DNA of 64,000 nt, from NCBI GenBank assembly GCA_050949725.1, contig JBMNGH010000001.1, positions 186,001-250,000 on the forward strand, written 5' to 3'. Under the pieces are notes generated by a model that was given only the letters and a program-made list of their open reading frames with translations, was not told the origin of the DNA and did no database searches. The DNA is from JBMNGH01 sp050949725 (GTDB taxonomy: Bacteria > Bacillota > Thermosediminibacteria > Thermosediminibacterales > Tepidanaerobacteraceae). A program made the position numbers and the translations under genes. Below, piece by piece: positions 8,370 through 17,042 of this stretch (its first letter is position 1; the number at the start of each line of letters is the position of its first letter).

Positions 8370-9690
8370 GACCACCATCCGTAAAAATCTCATTAATTTT
8401 TTTAATAGTATCCTTGAAATCCACCTTTTCATCAATACCCTGGACTAAAAAATCGTTAATCCTATCTATATATTTTATTGCTTCATCTATTTTTGGGTTA
8501 TTCCCTTTTACGTAAGCGCCGATATTTATCAGGTCTTCAGCTTCACGGTACACCGATAAAATGCTTTTTATTCTTCCTGCCAGCCGTTTGTGCTCATCTG
8601 TTACAATTTCGTTCATCAATCGACTGATGCTCGACAACACGTCGATAGCCGGATAGTGATTCCTACTCGCAAGGTGTCTGTTCAATACTATATGGCCGTC
8701 AAGGATACCCCTCACAGCATCAGATATAGGTTCATTAAAGTCATCACCGTCTACAAGAACCGTGTATATTCCGGTAATAGATCCACATTTCGATGTGCCT
8801 GCTCTCTCCAACAGCTTTGGCATAACAGCAAAAACCGAAGGGGTATATCCCCTAGTCACAGGTGGCTCCCCAGAAGCCAGGCCAACCTCTCTTTGAGCCA
8901 TTGCAAATCTCGTAACGGAATCCATCATCAACATCACATCAGCACCTAGATCCCGGAAATATTCGGCAATCGCCGTAGCCGTAAACGCGGCCCGTGTCCT
9001 GACCAATGGTGGCTTTTCAGAGCTTGCAATCACAATCACTGACCTCTTTAAACCCTCTTTGCCTAGATCTTTACCAACAAATTCATTAAGTTCTCTTCCC
9101 CTTTCTCCAACTAAAGCAATCACATTTACGTCCGCTTTGGTATTTCTTGCAATCATACCGAGGAGGGTACTTTTACCTACCCCACTACCCGCAAAAATGC
9201 CTAGTCTTTGCCCCTTACCACACGTAAGTAGGCCATCTATTGCTCTTATGCCAAGAGGAAGGGGATTATCGATGATTTTACGTTCCACCGGATTTGGGGG
9301 GGTATTGAATATCGGATAATAAGTTGTGGTTTTTATAGGGCCTTTGCCATCAATCGCAATCCCTAAGCCATTTAAAATCCTTCCAAGCAGCCCCTCACCA
9401 ACTGCTACTGACATTTTCCTACCACTTGCTTCTACTTCCCATCCCGGGCCGATTTCGTCCGTATCCCCTAAGGGCATTAAAATAACAGTGTTTTCACGAA
9501 AACCCACAACTTCGGCCAATATTTGATTATCGCTTTTAGAAGACTTTACAGTGCATATTTCCCCTAGCTTAACAGGCGGACCGAGAGATTCTATTGTTAA
9601 ACCGACTATTTTTGAGATCTTTCCCTTAGGCTTTATTGTCTCCGTTGTATCAATAATTGGGTAAATCGATTTGAAAGGATTTTCAAACAT
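8356..9690 (-). CDS. fliI: Flagellum-specific ATPase FliI
   Basis: FliI is the hexameric ATPase that unloads export chaperones at the flagellar type III gate. The 444-residue protein shows a beta-barrel N-terminus, Walker A GIFAGSGVGKSTLLGMI near residue 165, the segment ALVGERGRELNEF, a Walker B stretch ADVMLMMDSVTR and the family VGLASGEPPVTRGYTPSVF loop. The ATG overlaps the fliH stop by 8 bases and the 3' end overlaps fliJ, giving the conserved fliH-fliI-fliJ block. It is distinguished from ATP synthase subunits by these type III export signatures and by its neighbours. Confidence 0.97.
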   Translation of the reverse strand: MFENPFKSIYPIIDTTETIKPKGKISKIVGLTIESLGPPVKLGEICTVKSSKSDNQILAEVVGFRENTVILMPLGDTDEIGPGWEVEASGRKMSVAVGEGLLGRILNGLGIAIDGKGPIKTTTYYPIFNTPPNPVERKIIDNPLPLGIRAIDGLLTCGKGQRLGIFAGSGVGKSTLLGMIARNTKADVNVIALVGERGRELNEFVGKDLGKEGLKRSVIVIASSEKPPLVRTRAAFTATAIAEYFRDLGADVMLMMDSVTRFAMAQREVGLASGEPPVTRGYTPSVFAVMPKLLERAGTSKCGSITGIYTVLVDGDDFNEPISDAVRGILDGHIVLNRHLASRNHYPAIDVLSSISRLMNEIVTDEHKRLAGRIKSILSVYREAEDLINIGAYVKGNNPKIDEAIKYIDRINDFLVQGIDEKVDFKDTIKKINEIFTDGGHEKI

Positions 9691-10453
9691 CTCTCAAAAC
9701 ATCCATTTCTTTTAAAACAGAAACAATGTTTTCTATTCTGGTGCGTATACCTGCATCTACCTTAAAATGGCCACCATCAATAATAATATCTCCATCAGAA
9801 AGCGTTGGATCTTTTATCACATTTACTTTTTTTATGCGGTCACTGACTTTAGACATAATTTTGGGTAAGTCGATTTTTTTATAATCATTCTCACAAACCC
9901 TTATATACACTTCTGGTTGTTCACCAATTTTTTCGATTGCTTGTTCAATTAAATTCGAAAAGCATTCCGCATTTTCCTCAAGTTGCTTCTTTACAATTTT
10001 TTCCGCTGTATATAATGATAACTTCAAGCATTCCTGCTCGAGAAATTTTTTATACTGTCTATTCTGATCAATTAACTCTTGCCTCAGTTGAATAAACTGT
10101 TTTAGTGCATCTTGCCATTCATTTTCATATTTTTCTTTCACTTTTTTATATCCCTGCTCACAGCCTTCACTGTAACCTTTTTCAAATGCCTTTCGTTCAA
10201 TTTCTGCCTTGTGTTCCATGGCTTTCTGTAGAATGTTTTCAGCTTTTCTATTTGCAGATTCGATCAATGAATTTGCCCTTTTTAAAGCATTTTCCATCAA
10301 ATTTTTGGCTTCATCTTCCTGAACTCTTTGTAAAGGTAACCTTATCTTTCTGTAAAAATTATCGTCAGTAATATCCATCTTACCTTCTTGAAAATCTCCT
10401 AGTCTTAGGGGTTGCACATTTGTTATATCTATGAATTTCAGTACCTTAGACAA
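9683..10453 (-). CDS. fliH: Flagellar assembly protein FliH
   Basis: FliH is the peripheral stator-like regulator of FliI. The 256-residue protein has a long charged helical region (about residues 45-140, with KGYSEGCEQGYKKVKEKYE, a Gly-spaced helix typical of FliH) and a C-terminal FliI-binding domain (about 160-250). The start is TTG, overlapping the fliG stop by 8 bases, with GGGGGTGA upstream. Sequence identity within the family is low, so the call rests on this architecture and on its place between fliG and fliI. Confidence 0.9.
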   Translation of the reverse strand: MSKVLKFIDITNVQPLRLGDFQEGKMDITDDNFYRKIRLPLQRVQEDEAKNLMENALKRANSLIESANRKAENILQKAMEHKAEIERKAFEKGYSEGCEQGYKKVKEKYENEWQDALKQFIQLRQELIDQNRQYKKFLEQECLKLSLYTAEKIVKKQLEENAECFSNLIEQAIEKIGEQPEVYIRVCENDYKKIDLPKIMSKVSDRIKKVNVIKDPTLSDGDIIIDGGHFKVDAGIRTRIENIVSVLKEMDVLRDV

Positions 10454-11453
10454 TTATCTCGTCACCCCCACCTCGAGAAATAATTATTTCCCCTGAATCC
10501 TCCAATTTTCTGATAATGTTTACTATCCTCTGCTGGGCATCCTCAACATCCCTCAACCTTACAGGACCCATGTACTGCATATCTTCCTTAATCATTTCAG
10601 ACTGCCTCTTAGATATATTTTCAAAAATCCGCTTTTTGACCTCTTCTCTTGTCCCTTTTAACGCAAGTGTAAGATCCTGATTGTCAACTTCTCTCAGAAT
10701 ACGCTGAAGTGATCTGTTATCAAGTGTTATTATATCTTCAAACACAAACATTCTACGTCGTATCTCTTCTGCAAGTTCCGGGTTGTCCACTTCCAGTTCT
10801 TCAATTATGTTTTTTTCGGTTCCCCTGTCTACATTGTTCAGTATGTTTACTACAGTTTGTATCCCTCCGACATTTGCATACTCATCCGTCACAACAGATG
10901 CCAGCTGTCGTTCAAGTACTTTTTCAACCTCGAAAATTATTTCCGGAGAAGTCCTGTCCATTATTGCCACACGCCTTGCAATATCGACCTGCTTTTCAGG
11001 GGGAAGAGACGATAAAACCGCCGCAGACTGTTCAGGGTCCAAGTAGGTCATGATGAGAGCAATTGTCTGCGAGTTTTCATTTTGTAAGTAATTGACCAGT
11101 TGAGAAGGATCCGCTTTTCTTATAAAATCAAAGGGCCGGACTTGCAAGGATGAGGTCAACCGGTTAATAATTTCCACAGCCTTTTGTGTCCCTAGGGCCT
11201 TTTCCAGTATCTCCTTTGCATAGTCTATTCCACCTTCTGTAATATAGTTTTGAGCAACCAACATATTATGAAATTCCTCTAGAATTTCATTCTTTTCTTC
11301 ATGGGAAACCTTCTTCATATTTGCTATTTCTAGGGTCAGTGTTTCGATCTCATCTTCTCTCAGGTGTTTATAAATGCTTGCGGCAGATTCCGGGCCTAAT
11401 GAGGCAACCAGAATGGCAGCTTTTTGCCTTCCTGATAATTTGCTTAACGGCAT
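10446..11453 (-). CDS. fliG: Flagellar motor switch protein FliG
   Basis: FliG is the torque-generating ring on the MS ring that contacts MotA. The protein (335 aa from the chosen start) has three armadillo-like domains: N-terminal FliF-binding part beginning PLSKLSGRQKAAILVASLGP, middle domain with LSSLPPEKQVDIARRVA, and C-terminal domain with charged residues (FEDIITLDNRSLQRILREVD). A GTG at 11462 is also in frame, but it would lie within the AGAGGTG site; the ATG at 11453 has 6-base spacing and is the better start. It begins just before the fliF stop region and precedes fliH. Confidence 0.96.
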   Translation of the reverse strand: MPLSKLSGRQKAAILVASLGPESAASIYKHLREDEIETLTLEIANMKKVSHEEKNEILEEFHNMLVAQNYITEGGIDYAKEILEKALGTQKAVEIINRLTSSLQVRPFDFIRKADPSQLVNYLQNENSQTIALIMTYLDPEQSAAVLSSLPPEKQVDIARRVAIMDRTSPEIIFEVEKVLERQLASVVTDEYANVGGIQTVVNILNNVDRGTEKNIIEELEVDNPELAEEIRRRMFVFEDIITLDNRSLQRILREVDNQDLTLALKGTREEVKKRIFENISKRQSEMIKEDMQYMGPVRLRDVEDAQQRIVNIIRKLEDSGEIIISRGGGDEIIV

Positions 11454-11464
11454 CTGAGACACCT

Positions 11465-13015
11465 CTAATCTTCATTTATCCATGATTTTAATACCTTTGC
11501 AACATCTTCAGGATTTTTCTTCGCAAATCTTTCTAAAATACTATATATTTCGTTTTTGGTTTCCACCGGCAACTGTGACGCTGCTGCTTGCTGAGCTGCA
11601 ATCAGTTCGGCAGCGGCCCTTTCCTGTTCAATACGCGCTCTTTTTCTGATACCAGCTGCTCTAATAATCATAAATAATACAAAGGCCAATAAACCTATGC
11701 CGGCAAATATCCATATCATCTGTCGTCGCTGTTGTTGTTGCCGATCTAAAATATCTTGAGCTATTGTAGTTGCAAGATCGGTTTTGAAAGCCATGCCCTC
11801 AACAAAAATCTGATCCCTTGTCGTGTCATAACCTATGGCATTCCCAACAATCTCAGATATGGACTGTTTTTCACTTTGATTCAACTCCCTATTTATTACT
11901 ACTGAAACGGTCAATCTATTAACTGCTCCGGGAGCGACAATCAAACTCTCATACGATTCATTTACTTCAAAGTTTTTTATGGTTTCGGTCCTTTGGTGTT
12001 CCGTATCCTCACTGCCAGGCTGTTGATCTCCGTATCCAACGTTTTCATTAAGTCCCGGCTCGCCCCCCGGCACAGTACCTGAACCGGTAAAATGCTCCCT
12101 CAAATCTTGAATGCTTCTTAAAATTCCTTCACCGGTTTCTTCATTGACAGGTGAAAACAATCTGTTTTCAACTGTTTTTTTATCAAAATTCAGTTCAGCA
12201 TTTACCCTTACCACGACGTTCCCCGGACCAAATACTTGCTCTAATAGGGATTGCACTCCCGATTGAAGCTGCTTTTGAAAATTGTTTTGGACTGAAAGCC
12301 TTGAATTAACATCATATCCTTGTAGTTCATCTTCTGAAAGTGTGTCATCAGTAAGCAGTCTTCCAAATTCATCTATTACCGTTACATTCTCCTGTTTTAA
12401 GCCTTTAACTGAATGAGAAATCAGGTTTACAATACCTCTTATTTCTTCTTTCGTAATCTCCTCTCCCTGTTTTAACTTTAAAAAAACTGCTGCCTGAGCT
12501 TCAGAGGTAGGCTCGGGTTCAATAAACAAGCTTTCTTCCGGCTGGACTAAGTGTACTCTTGCAGATTCAACTTTGGCCATTTCTTCGATTGTACGTGTCA
12601 ATTCACCTTGCAGTGCTTGATTATATTGAATCTGTCTTTCCCAATCACTTGTCCCAAGGGTTATTTTGTCAAAAATCTCACTGAAACCCAATGTTCCTCC
12701 TTTAGGGAGATCTTCCTGTGCCAGCAGTAACCTTGTTTTGTATTTTTGCTCCGGCTCCACCAAAATTGTTTTACCGCCATCGTCTATCTGATATGGTACG
12801 TTTAAATCCTCTAACCTTTTGGTTATGGCTGCGGCGTCTTTCATCTCTAAGTCAGAATAAAGAGGAACATACATAGTTCTCCCAAAAAAAGACGCAATCA
12901 AAACCGTTAATACAACACAAGCGATTATTGCTGCAACAAGCTTTTTCCTTTGTTTGTCTTCCTTGCTTTGCCAGAATTCCTTCACCTTTTGGCTCAAATC
13001 ATTGAATAAGTCCAT
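11465..13015 (-). CDS. fliF: Flagellar MS-ring protein FliF
   Basis: FliF forms the MS ring in the cytoplasmic membrane, the base on which the flagellum is built. The protein has 516 residues from the ATG at 13015 (AAAGGTGG 5 bases upstream; a GTG at 13024 is the alternative). Two membrane helices flank the extracellular part, at about residues 24-45 and 436-456. The ring-building motifs lie between them (VPYQIDDGGKTILV and AQAAVFLKLKQGEEIT), and the C-terminus ends with the FliG-binding tail KNPEDVAKVLKSWINED. It lies 18 bases after fliE and 11 before fliG. Confidence 0.96.
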   Translation of the reverse strand: MDLFNDLSQKVKEFWQSKEDKQRKKLVAAIIACVVLTVLIASFFGRTMYVPLYSDLEMKDAAAITKRLEDLNVPYQIDDGGKTILVEPEQKYKTRLLLAQEDLPKGGTLGFSEIFDKITLGTSDWERQIQYNQALQGELTRTIEEMAKVESARVHLVQPEESLFIEPEPTSEAQAAVFLKLKQGEEITKEEIRGIVNLISHSVKGLKQENVTVIDEFGRLLTDDTLSEDELQGYDVNSRLSVQNNFQKQLQSGVQSLLEQVFGPGNVVVRVNAELNFDKKTVENRLFSPVNEETGEGILRSIQDLREHFTGSGTVPGGEPGLNENVGYGDQQPGSEDTEHQRTETIKNFEVNESYESLIVAPGAVNRLTVSVVINRELNQSEKQSISEIVGNAIGYDTTRDQIFVEGMAFKTDLATTIAQDILDRQQQQRRQMIWIFAGIGLLAFVLFMIIRAAGIRKRARIEQERAAAELIAAQQAAASQLPVETKNEIYSILERFAKKNPEDVAKVLKSWINED

Positions 13016-13033
13016 TATATCCACCTTTGTTTT

Positions 13034-13321
13034 TTACACTTGCATTCTCATTATTTCTTGATATGCTTCTATTACCTTGTTTCTGATTTGCAAAGTCAAT
13101 TCAAGTGATAATCTGGCCTTTTCCCCTGCTATCATCAGATCGTGAACGTTGACCTCTTCATTAAGCAGAAATCTGTGTAACGCAGTGTCATAATTTCTCT
13201 GTTGCTCATTAACCGACATTATTGCATCTGATAAGATATCCCTAAAGCTGGTTTTCTGTTTTTTTCCCGTCTTGAGGTAACTTTTGTCCACAAGGCTTTC
13301 AACTTTGGAGATATTCAACAC
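13034..13321 (-). CDS. fliE: Flagellar hook-basal body protein FliE
   Basis: FliE is the small rod-base protein that links the MS ring to the rod. The 95-residue sequence ends with the family C-terminus VHDLMIAGEKARLSLELTLQ and IRNKVIEAYQEIMRMQV. The start is GTG (13321) or the adjacent TTG, both behind GGGGGAG. It stands between flgC and fliF in the universal flgB-flgC-fliE-fliF order. Confidence 0.95.
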   Translation of the reverse strand: MLNISKVESLVDKSYLKTGKKQKTSFRDILSDAIMSVNEQQRNYDTALHRFLLNEEVNVHDLMIAGEKARLSLELTLQIRNKVIEAYQEIMRMQV

Positions 13322-13344
13322 GATCTCCCCCTTTTTACTCTTTA

Positions 13345-13785
13345 TTATACTTTGCCTATATCTAATGCCTTGACAATCATACTCTTTGAAGAATTTAAAA
13401 CTGTAATGTTTGCTTCATAACTCCTTGTTGCAGAGATCATATCTATCATTTCAACGACTATGTCTACATTTGGCATTCTAACATACCCGGAATCATCAGC
13501 ATCAGGGTGTGTGGGGTCATAGACCATTTTGAATGGTGCATCATCCTTCTTCAGAGCAACTACTCTAACTCCCCTTCCTGGAACTTCTTTAATTTTGTTC
13601 GATAAAACATACCTGAAGTTTTTATTTGGTATTTCTTCAAATATCAATCTCGTGCGCCTATAAGGTTCACCGTCAGACGTCCTCGTTGTGTTTACATTTG
13701 CAATGTTATTTGATATAGCATCCATACGCAATCTTTGAGCTGACAATCCAGTTGAACTGATGTCCATTGAACCAAAAATTGACAT
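13345..13785 (-). CDS. flgC: Flagellar basal body rod protein FlgC
   Basis: FlgC is a proximal rod component exported by the flagellar type III system. The 146-residue protein has the rod N-terminal motif SSTGLSAQRLRMDAISNNIA with NVNTTRT, and the C-terminal helix MIDMISATRSYEANITVLNS. The ATG has a GGGGAGAAGG site and lies 2 bases after the flgB stop. No oddities. Confidence 0.96.
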   Translation of the reverse strand: MSIFGSMDISSTGLSAQRLRMDAISNNIANVNTTRTSDGEPYRRTRLIFEEIPNKNFRYVLSNKIKEVPGRGVRVVALKKDDAPFKMVYDPTHPDADDSGYVRMPNVDIVVEMIDMISATRSYEANITVLNSSKSMIVKALDIGKV

Positions 13786-13787
13786 GT

Positions 13788-14180
13788 TTACCTTCTCCCC
13801 TCACTAATAGCAGTCCTGAGTAGTTGAAACCTTTTTTGTGTCTGGTCAGCAAGAATATTATAAGACAATGTGTTTTTTGTCAGTTGAACCATTTCATTGT
13901 CTATATCGACATTGTTCTCATCATTTCGATAAACTGTGTCACGCTGCACATATACTTGAGGTTCTTTTAATGCCATTGAAATATTGTTTATGTGGCCTTT
14001 GTTAGTTGTGCTCAATCTAAGCCTGTCCTGTTTCAACTTACTTTTTAACAATTCTTCAAAAGATACATCAGATCTTTTAAAACCCGGTGTATCCACATTT
14101 GCTATATTATTTGATATGACTTCATTCCTAAGCCACTTTGCATCCATATACTTTTGCATTAACTCAATATAGCCAAACAT
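13788..14180 (-). CDS. flgB: Flagellar basal body rod protein FlgB
   Basis: First gene of the fla operon, coding the 130-residue proximal rod protein FlgB. The rod motif EVISNNIANVDTPGFKRSDV is intact, as is the C-terminal MVQLTKNTLSYNILADQTQK helix. The ATG follows AAAAGGGGTG by 8 bases. The 131 bases before it lead directly to the riboswitch terminator at 14311-14342, so expression of this gene and all downstream fla genes is expected to depend on read-through there. Confidence 0.96.
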   Translation of the reverse strand: MFGYIELMQKYMDAKWLRNEVISNNIANVDTPGFKRSDVSFEELLKSKLKQDRLRLSTTNKGHINNISMALKEPQVYVQRDTVYRNDENNVDIDNEMVQLTKNTLSYNILADQTQKRFQLLRTAISEGRR

Positions 14181-14190
14181 AAGGAGAACA

Positions 14191-14206
14191 CCCCTTTTCG
14201 ACTTTT
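14191..14206 (-). repeat. 16-base direct repeat, copy 1 (overlaps flgB ribosome binding site)
   Basis: The 16 bases CCCCTTTTCGACTTTT (plus-strand reading) occur here and again at 14639-14654 in the same orientation. In this copy the complementary strand supplies the AAAAGGGG of the flgB ribosome binding site. The core AGTCGAA is one base from a Spo0A box (TGTCGAA), which I note without claiming binding. Confidence 0.6.
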
Positions 14207-14310
14207 ATTTTTTGTATATGCAATTGTTTCAGCACAACCAGTTGTAAACAAAGTATTGATTAACACTGTTATCATTTTTATTAATTTATATAAATGCTTG
14301 TGGATACAAC

Positions 14311-14342
14311 AAAAAAGTCCCTTTCGGGATGCCGAAATAGGA
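14311..14342 (-). terminator. Intrinsic terminator of the c-di-GMP riboswitch
   Basis: On the minus strand an AGTCC/GGACT-type outer stem continues, after one bulged base, into CGG/CCG pairing around a CATC loop, and is followed at once by a run of six T. It lies between the aptamer and flgB. The 5' arm contains TTTCGGCA, complementary to TGCCGAA in the aptamer 3' side (14364-14370), so terminator and an alternative pairing exclude each other. Confidence 0.9.
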
Positions 14343-14358
14343 CTATTACATTAAAAAA

Positions 14359-14451
14359 TAGCCTTCGGCAGCCCGGCTACCATAGCCTTACGACTTTAGG
14401 CCCGTGGCTTTGCGTCTCCAGCTTTCGCCGGATTTGCCATTTCGTGCTAAT
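14359..14451 (-). ncRNA. Cyclic di-GMP-I (GEMM) riboswitch aptamer
   Basis: The minus strand carries all conserved GEMM-I blocks in order: GGCAAA, a P2 helix closed by a GAAA tetraloop (CCGGCGAAAGCTGG), GACGCAAAGCC, GGGCCTAAAG, and GGTAGCCGGGCTGCC. A short P1 (TTAGC with GGCTA) closes the fold. The aptamer senses c-di-GMP. It precedes the flgB operon, the same location as the c-di-GMP-I off-switch known for the flgB operon of Clostridioides difficile. With the terminator downstream, I infer that c-di-GMP binding turns flagellar gene expression off. Confidence 0.96.
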
Positions 14452-14744
14452 TTATGCTTTATAATTAGTTCTACTTATTTTTGATTTTTCCTGCAAAATT
14501 TGATTTTTTATGATAAATTCATTTTTCATAAGCATTAAAACTAATTGTTTAATAGCATTTTGATATGTAATTTATCACATTATGTTCACTCTTTCATCTA
14601 GCTTTGAATTAAAAATTGATTGACCAAAAATGAGCAAACCCCTTTTCGACTTTTTTTGTCTATTACCTTTTTAGGGAATATCTTTCAAATTTTACCTTCT
14701 CACTCTATAATTAGACAAAAATCGATAAAATCCTTCTTATAAAA
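14452..14744 (-). other. AT-rich leader and promoter region of the fla operon
   Basis: About 290 bases lie between the codY terminator and the riboswitch. The fla promoter must be here, because the codY terminator precedes it. I see a -10-like TTATAA just upstream of the aptamer (about 14463-14468) and an extended -10-like TGCTATTAA near 14553, but neither has a convincing -35, and no SigD/FliA element (TAAA with GCCGATAA) is visible. The second copy of the 16-base repeat lies at 14639-14654. I see no gene. Confidence 0.4.
14639..14654 (-). repeat. 16-base direct repeat, copy 2
   Basis: Second copy of the repeat found at the flgB ribosome binding site (14191-14206), 448 bases away and in the same orientation. 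Flanking bases also agree partly. It is not followed by a convincing start codon and reading frame, so it may be a duplicated regulatory site or a remnant. Confidence 0.5.
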
Positions 14745-14781
14745 AAAAATTTAAAAAAAATGCGTGAACCCTTTTCACGCA
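14745..14781 (-). terminator. Intrinsic terminator after codY
   Basis: An 8-bp stem TGCGTGAA/TTCACGCA with a 5-base loop is followed on the minus strand by a long T-rich run. It lies 17 bases after the codY stop and separates the codY operon from the fla operon. Confidence 0.9.
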
Positions 14782-14798
14782 TGCACGACATTTGTATG

Positions 14799-15584
14799 TT
14801 AAGCCTTTACTTTTCTTAATTCCTCTAACAGTTTATCGTTTAGTATTTTTATGTAGGTCCCTTTCATTCCTAATGAACGTGATTCTATGACACCGGCACT
14901 TTCAAATTTCCTAAGAGCATTTACTATAACAGATCTTGTTATTCCAACCCTGTCGGCAATCTTGCTTGCAACAAGCAAACCTTCACTTCCATCTAACTCT
15001 TCAAAGATATGTTCAACAGCTTCAAGTTCAGAAAAAGATAGTGTTCCAATTGCTAATTGAACTACCGCTTTTTTGCGGGCTTCATCCTCTATTTCATCGC
15101 TCTTTGAACGTAGGATTTCCATCCCAACGACTGTTGCGCTGTACTCAGCAAGCACCAAATCTTCGTCTGTAAACCTTTCACCAAATCGAGCCAACACAAG
15201 GGTGCCAAGTCTTTCTCCCCCACCATTAATCGGTACAATTGTCGTCATTTTGTCTGAATAAGGACAATCAGTATCATTTTGGAAAACACATTCCAAATCT
15301 GTTGGAGGTACATTTGCCTTTGTCTCATGTATCTCGAGGATTAAGTCATTGTAATGCTTTGGAAACATATTATCTTCAAGAACTTCATCATGAATAGCAT
15401 CACAATCATAATCTTCCAACAGGAAATACCCCAGTACTTTCCCTTTTCGGCTGGCAACATAACAATTAGCAGTTAATACCTCACCTAAAGTCTTGCAGAC
15501 TTCATTGAAATCTACTGGATATCCCGCAGACCTTTGAAGTAATTTGTTGATTCGTCTTGTTTTTTCTAACAAACTATCACTCAT
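14799..15584 (-). CDS. codY: GTP- and branched-chain amino acid-sensing repressor CodY
   Basis: CodY is a global regulator that represses biosynthetic, motility and competence genes while GTP and branched-chain amino acids are plentiful. The 261-residue length matches the family. The N-terminal GAF sensor domain spans about residues 1-155, a long helix links it to the winged-helix domain, where ASKIADRVGITRSVIVNALR is the recognition helix-turn-helix, followed by ESRSLGMKGTYIKI. The ATG has GGGAGGA upstream. It is the last gene of xerC-hslV-hslU-codY, as in B. subtilis, and ends in its own terminator just ahead of the fla leader. Confidence 0.98.
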   Translation of the reverse strand: MSDSLLEKTRRINKLLQRSAGYPVDFNEVCKTLGEVLTANCYVASRKGKVLGYFLLEDYDCDAIHDEVLEDNMFPKHYNDLILEIHETKANVPPTDLECVFQNDTDCPYSDKMTTIVPINGGGERLGTLVLARFGERFTDEDLVLAEYSATVVGMEILRSKSDEIEDEARKKAVVQLAIGTLSFSELEAVEHIFEELDGSEGLLVASKIADRVGITRSVIVNALRKFESAGVIESRSLGMKGTYIKILNDKLLEELRKVKA

Positions 15585-15631
15585 TTGTATTTTCCTCCCA
15601 TATGATATTTATATGAAAAAATCACTTGCCA

Positions 15632-17026
15632 TTATAAGATATACATACTAAGATCTTTATCATCAACTATTTCTTTTAATTTTTGATCAACATAACTTCT
15701 ATCAAGTTCCAAAACTTTCTGACTCATTTCAGGAGCCTCATATAATATCTGTTCAAGTACTTTTTCAATAACTGTATAAAGTCTTCTTGCACCTATGTCC
15801 TCGGAGTGCCTGTTAATATGTGCGGCTATTTTAACTATTTCATCAATAGCATCTTCTGAAAATTTGATTTTTATACCTTCTGTTTTGATAAGTGCAGTAT
15901 ATTGTTTAATTAAAGAATTTTTAGGTTCAAGTAGTATCCTCTTTAAATCATCTTCTGACAAATTTTTTAGCTCTACTCTAATTGGAAATCTACCTTGTAG
16001 CTCCGGAATTAAGTCGGAAGGCTTGGATATATGGAAAGCACCGGCTGCTATAAACAAAATGTGGTCTGTCTTTACCGGACCGTATTTTGTTATTACTGTT
16101 GAACCCTCAACAATTGGTAGTATATCCCTTTGAACACCTTCTCTGGAAACATCCGGCCCATAAGACTCTTTACCAGCAATTTTATCTATCTCATCTATGA
16201 ATATTATGCCATGTTCCTCGGCCTTTTTTATTGATTCATTAATTACTTCATCCATGTCTATCAACTTAGAAGCCTCTTCTTGTGTTAAGATCCTTAAGGC
16301 GTTTTCTACAGTTACTTTTTTCTTTTTATGCCGTTTTGGCAATAGGCTTCCAAACATGTCCTGGAGATTTATTCCCATTTCTTCCATGCTTGATCCGGAA
16401 AAGACTTCTAGCATTGGTGGTACATTATCTTCTACTTCTATTTCTATTAACTCATCATTAAGACCCCCTTTTTTTAGGTCTTTAAGGATTTGTTTCCGCT
16501 TTTGTCTTATATCTTTGATCTTTCGCTCTCTGTCTTCGTCTTGTTCTTCATCAGTCTTCCCCATCCCGCTAAAAATCGCCTCAAATGGATTTTTAGTTCG
16601 CGGTCGACTTGGATCAGGGTATAGTATCTCTGCTATCCTCTGCTGTGCCAATACCCTTGCCCTGTCTTTTACACTTTCCATTTTGTTCATTTTAACCATT
16701 CGAATTGAAGTTTCCACAAGATCCCTGATCATTGACTCGACATCCCTGCCAACATAGCCTACCTCGGTAAACTTGGTTGCCTCAACTTTTACAAATGGTG
16801 CTCCCGTCAGCTTAGCGAGCCTCCGCGCTATTTCAGTCTTGCCAACGCCTGTTGGGCCAATCATTAAAATGTTTTTTGGAATCACATCTTCTTGCATTTC
16901 GTCAGATAATTTTTGCCTTCTATATCTGTTTCTAAGGGCAATCGATACAGCCCGTTTTGCCTCTTCCTGGCCAACTATATATTTATCGAGTTCCTCAACT
17001 ATTTTTCTTGGTGTCAAGCAATCCAT
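15632..17026 (-). CDS. hslU: ATP-dependent protease ATPase subunit HslU (ClpY)
   Basis: HslU is the AAA+ unfoldase that feeds proteins into HslV. The 464-residue protein has Walker A GPTGVGKTEIARRLAKLTG near residue 55, the pore-loop segment KVEATKFTEVGYVGRDVES, an inserted I domain (about 110-245, highly charged), Walker B IIFIDEIDKIAGK, and the sensor-2 region with HSEDIGARRLYTVIE near the C-terminus. The ATG has a GGGGGTG site. hslV lies 16 bases upstream in the same operon. Confidence 0.98.
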   Translation of the reverse strand: MDCLTPRKIVEELDKYIVGQEEAKRAVSIALRNRYRRQKLSDEMQEDVIPKNILMIGPTGVGKTEIARRLAKLTGAPFVKVEATKFTEVGYVGRDVESMIRDLVETSIRMVKMNKMESVKDRARVLAQQRIAEILYPDPSRPRTKNPFEAIFSGMGKTDEEQDEDRERKIKDIRQKRKQILKDLKKGGLNDELIEIEVEDNVPPMLEVFSGSSMEEMGINLQDMFGSLLPKRHKKKKVTVENALRILTQEEASKLIDMDEVINESIKKAEEHGIIFIDEIDKIAGKESYGPDVSREGVQRDILPIVEGSTVITKYGPVKTDHILFIAAGAFHISKPSDLIPELQGRFPIRVELKNLSEDDLKRILLEPKNSLIKQYTALIKTEGIKIKFSEDAIDEIVKIAAHINRHSEDIGARRLYTVIEKVLEQILYEAPEMSQKVLELDRSYVDQKLKEIVDDKDLSMYIL

Positions 17027-17042
17027 TGAGCTTACACCCCCT

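Noticed and set aside
7905..8435. Longer FliJ reading from 8435
   Set aside because: The first 22 residues lie inside fliI and do not resemble FliJ; the ATG at 8369 fits the family and the overlap pattern.
14480..14520. CodY box in the fla leader
   Set aside because: AATTTTGCAGGAAAAAT resembles the CodY motif only if extra bases are allowed; ungapped it matches about half of the 15 positions, so I do not call it.
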